A stretch of DNA of 64,000 nt from Bostrychus sinensis (Eukaryota; Chordata; Actinopteri; Gobiiformes; Eleotridae): assembly GCA_020698575.1 (NCBI GenBank), contig CM036243.1:27263403-27327402 (forward strand), in the 5' to 3' direction. Numbering within the stretch: position 1 is the first letter of the stretch; every line of letters starts with the position of its first letter. Below the pieces are notes generated by a model. The model saw only the letters and a list, made by a program, of their open reading frames with translations. It did no database searches and had not been told where the DNA came from. Positions 11,560 through 22,541 of this stretch are shown here, one piece after another. The position numbers and the translations under genes were made by a program.

Positions 11560-13396
11560 GTCACTGCGCACTCACTCACATAAAACATAAACACAAAATT
11601 AACCACAAAAATGTCAATTCTAAGAGTTGAGAGACTGTGAAAAATGTAAATCAGAGAATGCAGTGGTTTGCAGATTTCATCCAACTGTGCTATTTTGTAA
11701 GATACTTTGAACAATACAGGTATCAGGTGTTAAAACTGAGCTGTTTTACCATTTTATAAAAAATAGCTCTTTTTAAATTTCTTGGAACCAACACATAGTA
11801 TCACAAAGAGCAAAAAAGGTAACAAATGGCGTGAAAAATAAATTGTACCTAAACAAAAAAACAACATAAATATTTTGCAACTATTTGAGGTAACATTTGC
11901 AATATTTCACTGAGATGACTGGGTATAAAAGAGGCATTTTAGAAAGGCAGAGTATTATTAGTATTGGCTTATTGGATGATTGTGATCCTAGGGCCTAGGG
12001 TGATCATCTCAAAAAGTACCAAAAGTGGGTTAAGTTGTGCGATTTGGTGGGACAAGGTGGGACAGACTCGAGAAATAAATGTTTTGATAAACAAGTCTAG
12101 CTTTACAAACTTACTGAGATACACATTTCTTCAGTTTAGGGCCTATAACAAATTTGTGGTGTTTATATCTCCCAAACACATATTTTGCAAAGTAATGTCT
12201 TTACTGAAACTTTATTCATTGGAATAAAAAAGGTGGAATAAAAAAAAAATCAAAGCTGTCAGTTTGCATTTTCTCCACACAGTCCAGCAGCACCGACACC
12301 AGCTCACAGCTCCATGGAGACACAGAGGCAACAACACAGCACCCATATATTCAACCAAGAGACAGGCCGCCTACAAATATTTATTATACATTTTACACAA
12401 GGGATACTGACCTTACCTTGTTCTTCTTAACTTCAGTCTCTCTTTTTATAAGATCCACTGTGCAGCAATTAAAAGCGGTACATTCTCTGAATAAGTGGGA
12501 CAGAGGGACAGAGGACTAAATGGCTGTGCAGTGCAACCAAAAGTGGGACAGGTGGTCACCCTACTAGGGCCCCTAAACAAACTTTATGCTGTACTGGAAA
12601 TCACTGCATGGATTAGGGCCACGTTTAGAAGTCATTGTCTTTGAAAACAGTTGGCACAAATGCAAGTTAAAGCAAAAGAAAAAGCCATATATGAATGTGA
12701 TCCACAAACACTGCTGTCCTCGTTGACTGTGGCTAAATGGAAAACTGCTCTATGGTCGGTAAACCAAAACCCATTTGATACATTTTGACTAAACCTTATT
12801 AACTGTATGGCATGTGACTTTTAGTCTGTCAATGTTCATAGTAACCTAGAGGTCACTTTTGCTACATCACACAAACACTATCTACTGTCTATCTTTAATA
12901 AAAAAATATCCAATAACAACAAAAGCATGGCTTGGAATATATTACAAGATAAAATGAGTCAATAAGCCATAGATAACAGGATACAAGTTTGCAATTTTCC
13001 AACTCAATATAGATGCCTAGATATAATTAAGAAGATTAGATGTGGAAGCAAGAAATAAACAAGACATTAATTTAGTGTATATTAGTCATAGTGGTCTGAC
13101 TTTATCAGCGCCCTTGAAGTATCAGCTTTTGAGAAACATTATCTAATAATTTGTGGCTTAAATTTAAATCATAAATGGGACTAAATAGTGCTTAGGGCAG
13201 TGTTGTACTAAAAGCCCATCTCAACTCATCTTTAATGAAGGCATCACATAGGAGACCTTAATAATGTAGAATAGATTTATTGCACTTTTGTCACATGATA
13301 TCTGGCGATTTCTTTACATTTTCTATCAAATGAGAAGATTACTGAACAATTATGGTTGCTTTGGTAAATTATTGCTTTTCTCTGCACGGCTAACAG
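11560..13396 (+). other. rptor: rptor intron e-f
   Basis: A 1,837-bp intron, a third of which is one hAT-type non-autonomous transposon (11996-12563). The rest (12572-13390) is AT-rich with nothing I recognise. Confidence 0.85.
11996..12563. mobile_element. non-autonomous hAT-type element with 8-bp target duplication
   Basis: The ends are inverted repeats: 'tagggtgatcatct' at 11996 and, reverse-complemented, 'tagggtgaccacct' ending at 12563. Both are followed inward by 'caaaagtggg'-like motifs. The 8-bp sequence ctagggcc flanks the element exactly on both sides (11988-11995 and 12564-12571), as expected of hAT target-site duplication. There is no transposase frame inside. The TIR resembles the very common vertebrate 'agggtgacca' type. 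Confidence 0.8.
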
Positions 13397-13517
13397 GAGC
13401 TGGTGGTAGCGCTGAGTCATCTGGTTGTCCAATACGAGAGCAACTTCTGTACAGTGGCCCTTCAGTTTATAGAAGAAGAGAAGAACTACACAGTGCCATC
13501 ACCAGCCAACACCGCAG
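13397..13517 (+). CDS. rptor: rptor exon f: solenoid end with the CDK1-type SP site
   Basis: This exon encodes ELVVALSHLVVQYESNF, then CTVALQFIEEEKNY and TVPSPANTA, and ends one base into the next codon (phase 0 to 1). It matches human residues about 662-701. The Ser in VPSP aligns with human S696, a mitotic proline-directed site. The acceptor is taacag and the donor gtaaag. Human reads ALPSPATTE, so the tail begins to diverge here as the flexible linker starts. Confidence 0.95.
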
Positions 13518-13563
13518 GTAAAGGGAAGGTTACAAAAAGCCTCTCTATGTCATCTGTAATTGA

Positions 13564-13984
13564 GAGTGATTCTTAAACTTTCTCAAGTACCACCACATGT
13601 TAATATTGGGATTCATACATATAATAGTTTTTAATTTTATTATAAATATCATTGGTTATTTATTGAGGCTTTTACCTTCGAGGGTCAACACAACACATTA
13701 TGTTCCCCTTAAGAACAGTATTTTGCAGATTGATTTGGCATAGGTTATATGTTGGTGCCTTTCCTGACATCTTCCTTTATCCTGATTTGGAAACGGCACA
13801 AAGCAGTACACTGGCTTGTGACCCTTTGTGGCTGGATTACCACTAAACTAGAGCTAAACTTCCTGTGGAACACAAATTAATTGATGTGCTAAGAATAATG
13901 TTCAATATATTTCTTAATAAAAATAATCTGAAAGCCTTCCTGATTACTTCTCTAGAAAGACTATTAACAGTTTGGGAACCACTG
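13564..13984. mobile_element. probable hAT-type MITE with 'cagtggttcccaaac'-like ends
   Basis: The right end is 'gtttgggaaccactg'. The left end 'gagtgattcttaaac' is its imperfect inverse. These termini are typical of vertebrate hAT-derived non-autonomous elements. No clean target duplication is visible. A family R1 copy (13738-13845) sits inside, suggesting a nested insertion or shared ancestry. Confidence 0.55.
13738..13845 (+). repeat. dispersed repeat family R1, forward copy
   Basis: Contains 'gcacaaagcagtacactgg' and 'ttgtgaccctttgtggctgg', matching the end of the copies at 4360 and 41950. The 5' half is diverged. Confidence 0.6.
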
Positions 13985-14052
13985 AACTAAAACATGCTGC
14001 GTGTAATAATACAACATTTGGTGCACCATTGTTTTCCTGAATTTTCTTGCAG

Positions 14053-14193
14053 AGCCCGGAAACCTGACTCCGGTGAGGGACAGCCCAGCCATCCCACGCC
14101 TGCGATCGGTCAACTCCTACACCAACATCCGAGCTGCTACAACAGCACGAAACCTGAACAAGAGCCTGCAGAACCTCAACCTCAATGAGGAAG
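14053..14193 (+). CDS. rptor: rptor exon g: regulatory linker with T706- and S722-type sites
   Basis: This exon is phase 1 to 1. It encodes (E)PGNLTPVRDSPAIPR, LRSVNSYTNIRAA and TTARNLNKSLQNLNLNEE. The Thr of NLTPVR aligns with human T706, a proline-directed mitotic site. The Ser before Tyr in LRSVNSY aligns with human S722, an AMPK site, and keeps Leu at -5 and Arg at -4. Human has SVSSY, so the residue at 721 is Asn here and one RSK-type Ser is lost. The acceptor is cttgcag and the donor gtagga. The linker is expected to be disordered and to recruit 14-3-3 when phosphorylated. Confidence 0.95.
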
Positions 14194-16175
14194 GTAGGAG
14201 GACTGAGAGATAGAGAGAAAGAAATACTGAGAAAGGCAACAAGGGTGGACAAGGGACATAAATAAACACAGGCAGAGATGGAGACGAACAACCACATGAA
14301 GACAAAAAGATTTAGTCGGCTCGATAAAAAGAATGAATCTAACACGAGCCTCCAGCACATTTAACTGGGCTTCTTGTTTCTCTGCGCTGGTTATAAATGT
14401 AGCAGTCCCCAGGCTAACTTTTCAATTTATTACTGTTAATCTTTTGTGTGCAACTCAGTAAATATTCATAATCTCTGTGAGACATTGTAAACAGGATTTG
14501 TTGTAATAAGTTGGCAATTTCCCAGCTCTTTGACTTTTTCATGAAACAAAACCACGTATTTAGAATAACAAGTATGAAATGCAGGTCTAATGTGCATAAT
14601 GTATTAGAGGAATATAAAGAACATGTGTTATTCAGCTGAAAAACTAAAAGATTTGAAGACTTTGCTCTAGGCGCTGACCATGGTACTGAATTGCAAAGAC
14701 ATGCATTTCCCTGTGCAGTAACTCTTCATTCTAGTTATTACTAAATCTACAGTGAATTGTGATTGATAATAGCAGTGATTTAACAGAATTTAATTTAAAG
14801 GGGCTAGATTGTGCTTTTATTAATTTTTAAACAATTCTTAAATGCCCCTATAACTGCATTGGATGTTTTACAACCTTTAAAAACATGATCTAACTAAAAT
14901 AGAACATTTTTACTCTTACCATAAAGAAACAAGTGAAGAGACCAGCAGAGGGCAGCAGAGTGTTGATGACTTTTGAACACGAACAGAGGAAAAAAAGCTT
15001 TTATTCCCTTAAACTTTTTGTATGATGCCATTTTTCTACAAAATGAAAAATAACTGAGGTATCAGTGAAAACAGAGCTGTACACTGTTTTTTGGATAAAT
15101 GAATGAGAGCAAACCGGACGTAGAGGGATTGTTGATTGGTCAGTGCTTCCTGGAGTGGGTGGGGGTTTGTGGGAGAGGCAACCAAGCATTTTCAGGGCCC
15201 AGGATGGCCATGCCAGAGCATATAGGATTACTTAAACAGGCATGAGTGAAGCAAAACACAGCTCCAGGTATGTTTTTGATGAGGGAACAACAATATAACA
15301 TGGTAGAAAGCTCAGAAAAGTCGATTTTGCATAAAAGGCCTCTTTAAAGGAAACATAGTCAGTATTTCTTTCTGTGTGTACTCTATTGATATACTCACTT
15401 TTTGAAGTAAATTCACTTTTCTACCATCTTCAGTTTCACTGCTGTAGGACTGTACATTATAGTATGGGCTTTTTAACAAGAGTGCACGTAAACAGGCTAG
15501 TTAGTCATAGTAGAAGCAGTACTCACAGTCCGCTTTAAGGAAACTCTTCATTCAACATTTCGTCACACAAACGACTTACAAGGCCAGATGTCACCTCTGA
15601 ATTGTTACAGTAGCAAACAATCACGGTCCACTCTTTCTGCATCTCTGAGTAATACATGCATCAAGAATGAAGAAAGGTCAGTGCCTTTTGGCGAACTGCT
15701 CACACCGTTTGCGCAGTCTCCCTGAGCTTTCCCATCATGCATCAGTATTTACCAGCACTGTGTAAAGAGTATTTTCATCATCTCCACATTTCAGCCGGGA
15801 GTCAGTTCGAAGGATTCATTGGTTTGCTGTGAGTCAGAGTATTATTTGGCAACAAGGAGTTACGTTGCCAGGTTACTCAGTCGGGTGGTTGAAATAAAAG
15901 TTATGGAGAGATAGACTTCATTTGCATTTTTTTTTCTTTACTGCAATCATCTTATGGATTCTGGTGTGCCCATTTGCCCCTCATTTGTCTTTTTTACAAC
16001 AATAATAATTATATAAACCTATTTATATGAAGCACTTCAGCAGCAGCTCGAGTGCTTTAATCCAATAAGGCCTGCCTCTTCTTCCTCTTGGATGCATCCT
16101 ACGTTTTACAATGCTCAGGTTATTCTTATAGATTTACTATGAAGCAGCTCTCAGACTGTTTTCTCTCGTCTCCAG
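14194..16175 (+). other. rptor: rptor intron g-h
   Basis: A 1,982-bp intron. The segment 15205-15355 is repeated at 46425-46555 and is therefore a dispersed element. The remainder shows no feature I can support. Confidence 0.8.
15205..15355 (+). repeat. dispersed repeat family R7
   Basis: The segments 'aggattacttaaacaggc', 'ctccaggtatgtttttga' and 'taaaaggcctctttaaa' recur in the same order at 46425-46555. The ends and class of the element are not resolved. The motif set looks like the end of a non-autonomous DNA transposon common in fish. Confidence 0.55.
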
Positions 16176-16331
16176 GTGGACAAGGAGCCTTCTCTCCTGG
16201 AAATATCAGCACAAGCAGCAGCGCCAGCAGCACCTTAGGCAGTCCCGACAACGACGAGTACATACTTTCATTCGAGACCATTGATAAGATGAGGCGGGTG
16301 TCCTCCTATTCGTCCCTCAACTCCCTCATAG
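16176..16331 (+). CDS. rptor: rptor exon h: Ser-rich linker with the AMPK/PKA site RRVSS
   Basis: This exon is phase 1 to 1. It encodes (G)GQGAFSPGNISTSSSASS, TLGSPDNDEYILSFETIDK, then MRRVSSYSSLNSLI. The second Ser of RRVSS aligns with human S792, the main AMPK site that binds 14-3-3 and restrains mTORC1. The first aligns with the PKA site S791. Human has RRASS, so Val replaces Ala. The acceptor is tctccag and the donor gtaacc. This agreement (human about 749-800) anchors the residue numbering used elsewhere. Confidence 0.97.
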
Positions 16332-16794
16332 GTAACCTTAAGAAAATACTTTGATTGTTTATATCAGAGATAGAGATAACACAACACTACTGATAACATA
16401 ATCCTCATCTGAAATACATGTTCAATCACACCTCATTTTTATGTTGTGTTTTCTGATTTAATAATTAAGCATGACTTAATATTGTATTATGCTGGTGTGA
16501 CATGTAATTTGCACCTCCTGTGAGCAATCTGCTTCATTACGTACATCATACATGAGCTTCATGTCTGACGTATAGAAATTATCACCACCTACTGTGAAGA
16601 GGAGGGTGCACACTGCCAAGTAGGCGTCTTAAAACATTAAAAAGAAAGGCGCTATCACTTAGCATGTTAAGGTAACACTTAGCAGTCATAGATCTAAAGG
16701 TTTCTTCTACTTGTTTTTCTACTTTTTTGTCTGTGATAGATCAAATACACTTGAGCAGTGGGGAAACAAGTGATGATCATTATGCATCAATGTT

Positions 16795-17065
16795 ATGTAG
16801 CACTTTTTTGTTGTCACTCAAAGTCGCTTTACAGTTGCATTATTCATTCACTCCTCAGCCACACTCGGTGGTGGGCTTTGTCTGTAGCCACAGCTGTCCT
16901 GTCACAGTCACACTGTCACATTTATACAGGGAAGGTGGGTGATGTGTCTTGCCCAAGGACACAACAACAGTATGCAGTGCTCATAGTGGATCAAAAAAGG
17001 GGATCGAACTGGCAACCTTCGGGTAGTGGGAAAATGTCTCTACTGATTGAGCCACTGCTACCAAA
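16795..17065 (-). repeat. tRNA-derived SINE, inverted copy
   Basis: Reads 'agtcgctttacagttgc', 'attcattcactcctcagcc', 'gtcttgcccaaggacac' and ends with an inverted tRNA-like head, 'ctgattgagccactgct'. It matches 55740-56010 in order and orientation and 6785-7005 in reverse. Confidence 0.75.
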
Positions 17066-17214
17066 AAGTACTCAATATCTGTACTCAGTAGTACTGTTAC
17101 TATTAAATAATACTACTTAACCAAATTATTTCTTAAGTAAAAGTAAAAAGGTACTGAATGCAAAGTTTACATGAGTAAAAAGTACTTTTAAAAAGTGATT
17201 AGCAACTAACACAA

Positions 17215-17300
17215 TCTACTACTACTGTACTACAACCATTACCACTACTACTAGTAGTTCTAGTTCTACCTGTACTACTACTACTTCTTCCACTACTGCT
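17215..17300. repeat. (CTA)n-like degenerate microsatellite
   Basis: Repeated 'tactac', 'ctactact' and 'ccactact' units with interruptions. A short simple-sequence tract. Confidence 0.7.
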
Positions 17301-18734
17301 ATCCACTTTACTATCCAGGTGAAATAAATGTTTACTCACTTTGAGAAACGTCCCCTCTAAAAATTACAAAAAAAAATTTAATAAAAAGTATGGCTAAGAA
17401 AATTTACTCAGAAAGTACATAAACTGTAAAAACTCACAAACTGAAAAACATCTGCCATTAAATGCTTTCGGTCTTAAAGTTGTTGGTAAACATTTTGGAT
17501 CATGGCCACAGAAAGGGACAGTTACACAACACTACAAGCAGACTCACACACACCCATGAGCTCAGAGAGAAGACAGAGGACATTAACTAAACTGGAAAAT
17601 GTCACTGCACCAGAGCTGGGACCATAGGCCAGACTCTAGAGAGATCCTATCAAAGCAGGACAAGGACAAAAAGGAAAATCTTAGTCTGAGAATAGACCAG
17701 AGAAGGTTCGCTTGGGACAGCAGAAAAGTGGGGCTGATGGGACGAACTGTGGGAGACACCTGAGTCCATTAAAGTGGGTTTCCTGCTACACTTTGTTACT
17801 CTCAGCTGATTGGCAGGCCGCCCCATGCGTCCTGACAGTGAACACAAAAACCATTAGCTCCCTTTCCTCTCCGGGACCATGACAAATGGCCAATCGGGCA
17901 TTCCTTTTTTTCTTTGGTACTTATTTTATTGTTGTATTTTTGAGTTATAAATGTCTTCTGGCAAACTTGTCACGTCCCAGTGTGTGCTGTTTCAACGACA
18001 GGGTAGAAAATGAGTTGAAATGGAAAATCCAGTGGAAAGGCAAATTGAGCTCTTGAGAACAGTAAATTTAACTTGGCATCAGAGCAGGTTCAGGTGTAAT
18101 GAAATTTCCTTTTCAACATGTTCTCTTTGATTTGTTCCTGAATTCATTTCAATTGAAGGTCTACTATGAATGTGTGGGTTCTGCTCCGCTTCAAATTGGC
18201 CTCAAGAGGAAATGGCACGTAAATGTACAATTTTAACTTAAAACATATGCAACAAAGGTATACTTTGTTGTGCTATCTTCTGTCAAATTAGATGTGGGAT
18301 TTGATCTAGATTTAATTAAAGTCTGGCCTCATCAGTTAACATTTTCATTTTTAGGGCACTGTGTCTAGGGAAAGCAAAACAACAACAGGCTGCACAATTC
18401 TTCAAATTATCCTTTTATCCACTGCAGCTGAAATAATTACACAGTTAACCCATCGCTGTATTTTTATTGATAGTCTTTGTATAGTGTAGGTGTTCATAAT
18501 GATAGTATCACAAAGGCTTGATGATCACGCGAGACACTATATTCTGTTTTGTGGTGTAAAAATTCTAGTCAGAGGAGGCAATTTTGAAAAGTAGGCCAAA
18601 ATTCACAATATGGGACACTAACTTCTTCACATGCTCATGCTATTGAAGCTTAGTGCTACCTATTTGTTTTGTTTGTTTTTTTGTTTTTGTTTTTTTCAGA
18701 TTTCCCTTTGTCATTTATTCATTTAATTTACACT

Positions 18735-18860
18735 GCACATTCTTGGGGGGATTGTGGGTTTGATCCCCGGGCCGGCCTCCCTCTGGTTGGAGTCTGCATG
18801 TCCTCCCTGTGTTACCGTTGGTTTACTTCAGGTACTCTGGCTTCCTCCCATCGCCCCAAA
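18735..18860 (+). repeat. teleost SINE-like repeat (family R2), 5' part of a split copy
   Basis: Contains 'gtgggtttgatccccgg' (B-box-like) and 'gagtctgcatgtcctccct', then 'ggtactctggcttcctccc'. These are the front blocks of the R2 family. Its back half resumes at about 19255, after the minisatellite. Confidence 0.75.
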
Positions 18861-18864
18861 ACTA

Positions 18865-19190
18865 AAATCACCCTAACCCAGTACTAATCAGCATTAAACT
18901 AGAATTAAAGCATGTGTAAACCAGGGCTAATCTAGGAATAATCCAGCACTAAACAAGTCTAAAACAGGACAAAACCAGGTCTACACCAGGACTATACCAG
19001 ATCTACACCACAACTTATCTAAACTAGGAATAAGCCAGATCTACTCCAATACTGAACCAGGTCTAAATCAACACTAAACCAGGATTAAACTAGGAATAAA
19101 CCAGGACTGATCCAAAACTAAAACTACCTCAATTCTAAGCTCCAACCAGAGCAGGACTAAACCAGACTCTAAATCAGGACTGAAACTGCA
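18865..19190 (+). repeat. 12-bp minisatellite array, 'ggactaaaccag' orientation
   Basis: Diverged tandem copies of a unit close to ggactaaaccag or ggtctacaccag (for example 'aaaaccaggtctacacc', 'aaccaggattaaactagg', 'caggactaaaccagac'). The array sits between the two halves of one R2 SINE. The same unit occurs in reverse complement at 21871-22158. Confidence 0.8.
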
Positions 19191-19254
19191 AAACACTCCA
19201 GAGTACCAGCAGAAAAAGTCAGCCTACCACCAGTGGTGCCATTACCACAATTTT

Positions 19255-19440
19255 AAAACCACTGTGTTAGGTGAATGGGTGACTCTAAATTGCCCTTAGT
19301 GAATGAATGTGAGAGTGAATGCTTGTCTGTCTGTGTATGTCTGTCGGCCCTGTGAGTAACTGGCCCTGCCTAAGGACCATAGTTGCTGGGATAGGCTCAA
19401 CTACCCATTACCTGTAATTGGAATAAGCGGAAGAAGATAA
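19255..19440 (+). repeat. teleost SINE-like repeat (family R2), 3' part of the split copy
   Basis: Continues the element with 'gtgactctaaattgccct', 'agtgaatgcttgtctgtc', 'gctgggataggctcaac' and a tail 'ggaataagcggaagaag' followed by 'aattaatgaacgaatg'. Confidence 0.75.
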
Positions 19441-21814
19441 ATTAATGAACGAATGCTTAGTCTTGTTAGCCTGTTCCAACAATTATGGGCCTGGACAGAG
19501 ATCTGTAAGTCACAGGGCCATCACACTTTGACTATAATCATTATTTTGAATGACTTCAAGCCCCATCTTTCTGTTTTGTGTTAATAAAATCAATAAAATC
19601 AGTAAGGTTAAACTTTTGCAAAGATAAGCCCTTTTAAGCTGAGGAGAGATACTTGTGCAAACAGGTTATGAGACACATTGGCCCCTTGCCCACTGCTGTA
19701 CCCACCGCCTCCCTGTTTGAAGTCTATAACTCCAACTACAGTGTCTGTGTTGAATACATTAACGTGCAGGCCACCGCAGATGAATGGCTGGTGGTAGCAA
19801 TATTCAAATGCATAAAGAGATACGGGCACATAAAGATGAGTTGTGTTATCCAGGGTTGTTCTTGTATTTTCATTTTTGTTGTCACATATCAAATTCAGAT
19901 GAGATTTCACCACCATTGTGACTCTTTTGCTGTTTTTCTCATTTTGTTTGGTTTGAAGTCGTTTTCTCCAGACCCCAGGGGCTTGTGTTTCATCTTGACT
20001 GAATTATGTACAAACTTGTGTCTTATTGCTATACAACAGTGAGCACACTTGTGGCTTTATCTCTTTATCACTGTAGGTTTTCACACTCCAAACAAAAGGT
20101 TAAAAATGTACACAAATAAATAGGCAGGGTTATTATTGACGTGCTGAACTGAAAGCGTTACTGTGGCCACTGCTGGACTCTGGTCTGAACGAGACCATCA
20201 GGAAAGGCGTTGCGTGGGAGTCAGAGCAAAGTTCTGGCAATGATTTATTGATTTACATAAACCACTGTGTCTTTGCCCACTTACTATCATTTGTGCAAAT
20301 CCTACTACATTAGAGTAAGAGTCTAAAGAGGCTGGAAAATCTCTCTGTGTGGCTGTAGTGATTTGTATGAAGTGCCAAGATTGATATTCATAAATGCCTT
20401 TTGTTTATGTATAAAGTAGAGAACATGGGTAGCCTAAAGTCACTGTTTTGATTCTGCAAGCAGGCATTTTTATTTTCATCTAGACATTTGTCTCCATATA
20501 ATGACCAACAAGTTAAGCTGTAATCATTCAATTAAACCTAGTGGGTGGTTGAGGTGTCAGACTTTCCGAAGCAAATTTCCAAGTGTAATTGTTCCATCAC
20601 ACGCAGATAAAATGATAAAATGACTCAGCTAGGATTTCAGACAAAAAGAGGTGGTCTGGCCCACACTGACCAAGCTGAACTGACTTCCAGTTTGTTTGCA
20701 GTGTCAAAGAATATTTAACAACATGTATGTCCAATAAGGGATAAGACTGTGCTGGTGTTGTATAGACTGACTATTATGTCACTAAGGCTGAATTTGGTAT
20801 TTTATTTACAAGGAGTAGTGTAATGATGTAATGATCCTAAGGTGGCATTTGTAATTTATTACGAGTTAGAACAGACACATGTATTTATCTGGAGGCTAAA
20901 ATTTTAAATGCTGAAATGATTGGACTTTATGTGACACAAACGTTGGTTGCAGACAAAATGTGAAGAAATCCAGACATTTGTATTCCTCTTTTTTATTAGC
21001 GCAGTGTGCGCTGTACATTTGTGACTATTCAAAGATGAATTCCCCCACACTGCCCTCTGTTCTTTCATCTTCTCATAAAATATATGCAAACCTCAAACTG
21101 GAGGAAGTTCTCGTCGTCTGTTTTCCAACTTTCTGTTGCATTTTTTATGCCTCATTCATTTAAAGCTCCAAAAATCGCTCTGCTGTATTTAAAATATTTT
21201 ATGTCATTTGCTGGAATTGAGGAGGCAATAAAACAGTGAGGCATGGGCTCATTTAGCCAATAGTTAACATCTTTACTACTGCACATCCGTTTGAGTCTGC
21301 GCACAGATTCAGATGACACAGTGTCACGTCGGGACACTGGTGCAGCTCTGGGCTCTGAGTGATGGTCTCTGTCCTACTCCTTCATGTGGACAGTGGGGTA
21401 GGAGGCGGTGCTGGTAATTTGTGTGCACCGTAACGTAGTGTGGCGGTTAAATGGGAGAGCAACCATATCTCACATTTATCAACTGGCTGTTTACTGCGGC
21501 AGGGCGCGCACGGGCTAGCCACCGCTAATCATATCCTGCCCCTCAGGCTCCAGCCTAATCACCTCTTCAGCTCTCTCACTCATATTCCCCGCAACACTTT
21601 CAGCCTTTTATCTTTTCATCTCCTCCTCTCAATTCACATCAATGAAAAATGCACCTGCTGACAGATTTTTCCTCTCCTCATTTCCCTGAATCCATTTTGG
21701 TGTCCCAATTTTCTTCTCTAGATTTGTGCGATAACGTTGCTGTGTTGTTCATACTGTTTAACCTACATTACGTGACAGATACTTGCTCAGGTTTCTACAT
21801 AGTGCACTGTAAAA

Positions 21815-22235
21815 TCATGCATAGGGCCATACACAGGATTTTACAAATACTGAGGCCCATCATGTTTACGACCAGTTTAGTCCTTGTTTTAGACCTAGTT
21901 TAGACCTGGTAATAAGTCCTGGTGTAGACTGGTTTTGTTCTGGTTTAGCCTTAGTTTAGTCCTAGTGTAGTCCTTGTTTAGACTTTGTTTACTTCTGTCT
22001 TTTTCCTAAATAATTCCGGGTTTAGACTAGTTTTTTATGGTTTAGCCCTGGTTTAGTCCTTGTTTGGCCCTGGTTTGGCCCTGGTTTAGTCCTTGTTTGG
22101 CCCTGGTTTAGTCCTGGTTTGGTCTTGGTTTAGCCCTGGTTTAGTCCTGGTTTAGTTTAGTAATAGGAAAGTACTGAGGTCCGGACCTCTGTGACCTCTA
22201 TGGTGCGTACGGCCATGATCATGCATACATGTTCT
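21815..22235. mobile_element. possible palindromic element carrying the inverse 12-bp minisatellite
   Basis: The sequence 'atcatgcatagggccatac' on the left faces an imperfect inverse on the right ('gtacggccatgatcatgcat'), with 'actgaggcc' and 'actgaggtcc' inside each side. The interior (21871-22158) is the 12-bp array in the 'ctggtttagtcc' orientation. No target duplication is verified. Confidence 0.45.
21871..22158 (-). repeat. 12-bp minisatellite array, 'ctggtttagtcc' orientation
   Basis: About two dozen diverged 12-bp units such as ctggtttagtcc, ctggtttagccc and ttgtttggccc. This is the reverse complement of the array at 18865-19190 in the same intron. Confidence 0.85.
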
Positions 22236-22344
22236 CAGCAAACTATTCTCAAGTAACCACATTTATTTTATTCAGTTTACCTCCAAACCTATTTCCACCA
22301 TTTTATTCATGTACAGTGTGCAACAGTAGGGCACAATATATCAT

Positions 22345-22385
22345 CATTTTTTATTTATTTATTTATTTATTTATTCATTAATTAA
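22345..22385. repeat. (ATTT)n microsatellite
   Basis: Near-perfect tandem ttta/attt units, followed by AT-rich sequence. Confidence 0.85.
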
Positions 22386-22541
22386 TTTTTTGCAGTATCA
22401 GTAAGCACAATATCCGTATCACAAGAAAGTAAATGTATTACAATAACTCTATGGTCCTCCATCTGGCGAAGATTTACACTATCAGAGTCACAGCATTCAG
22501 TGGAACTGGAAAATTATTTTTAAAAAGATCTGATTTAGACT

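Larger units (their letters stand above)
13518..14052 (+). other. rptor: rptor intron f-g
   Basis: A 535-bp intron, mostly occupied by a probable hAT-type element (13564-13984) with an R1 repeat copy inside it. Confidence 0.85.

Noticed and set aside
13944..14360. A 138-codon minus-strand frame
   Set aside because: It is antisense to rptor exon g and its flanks. The real exon is certain on the + strand.
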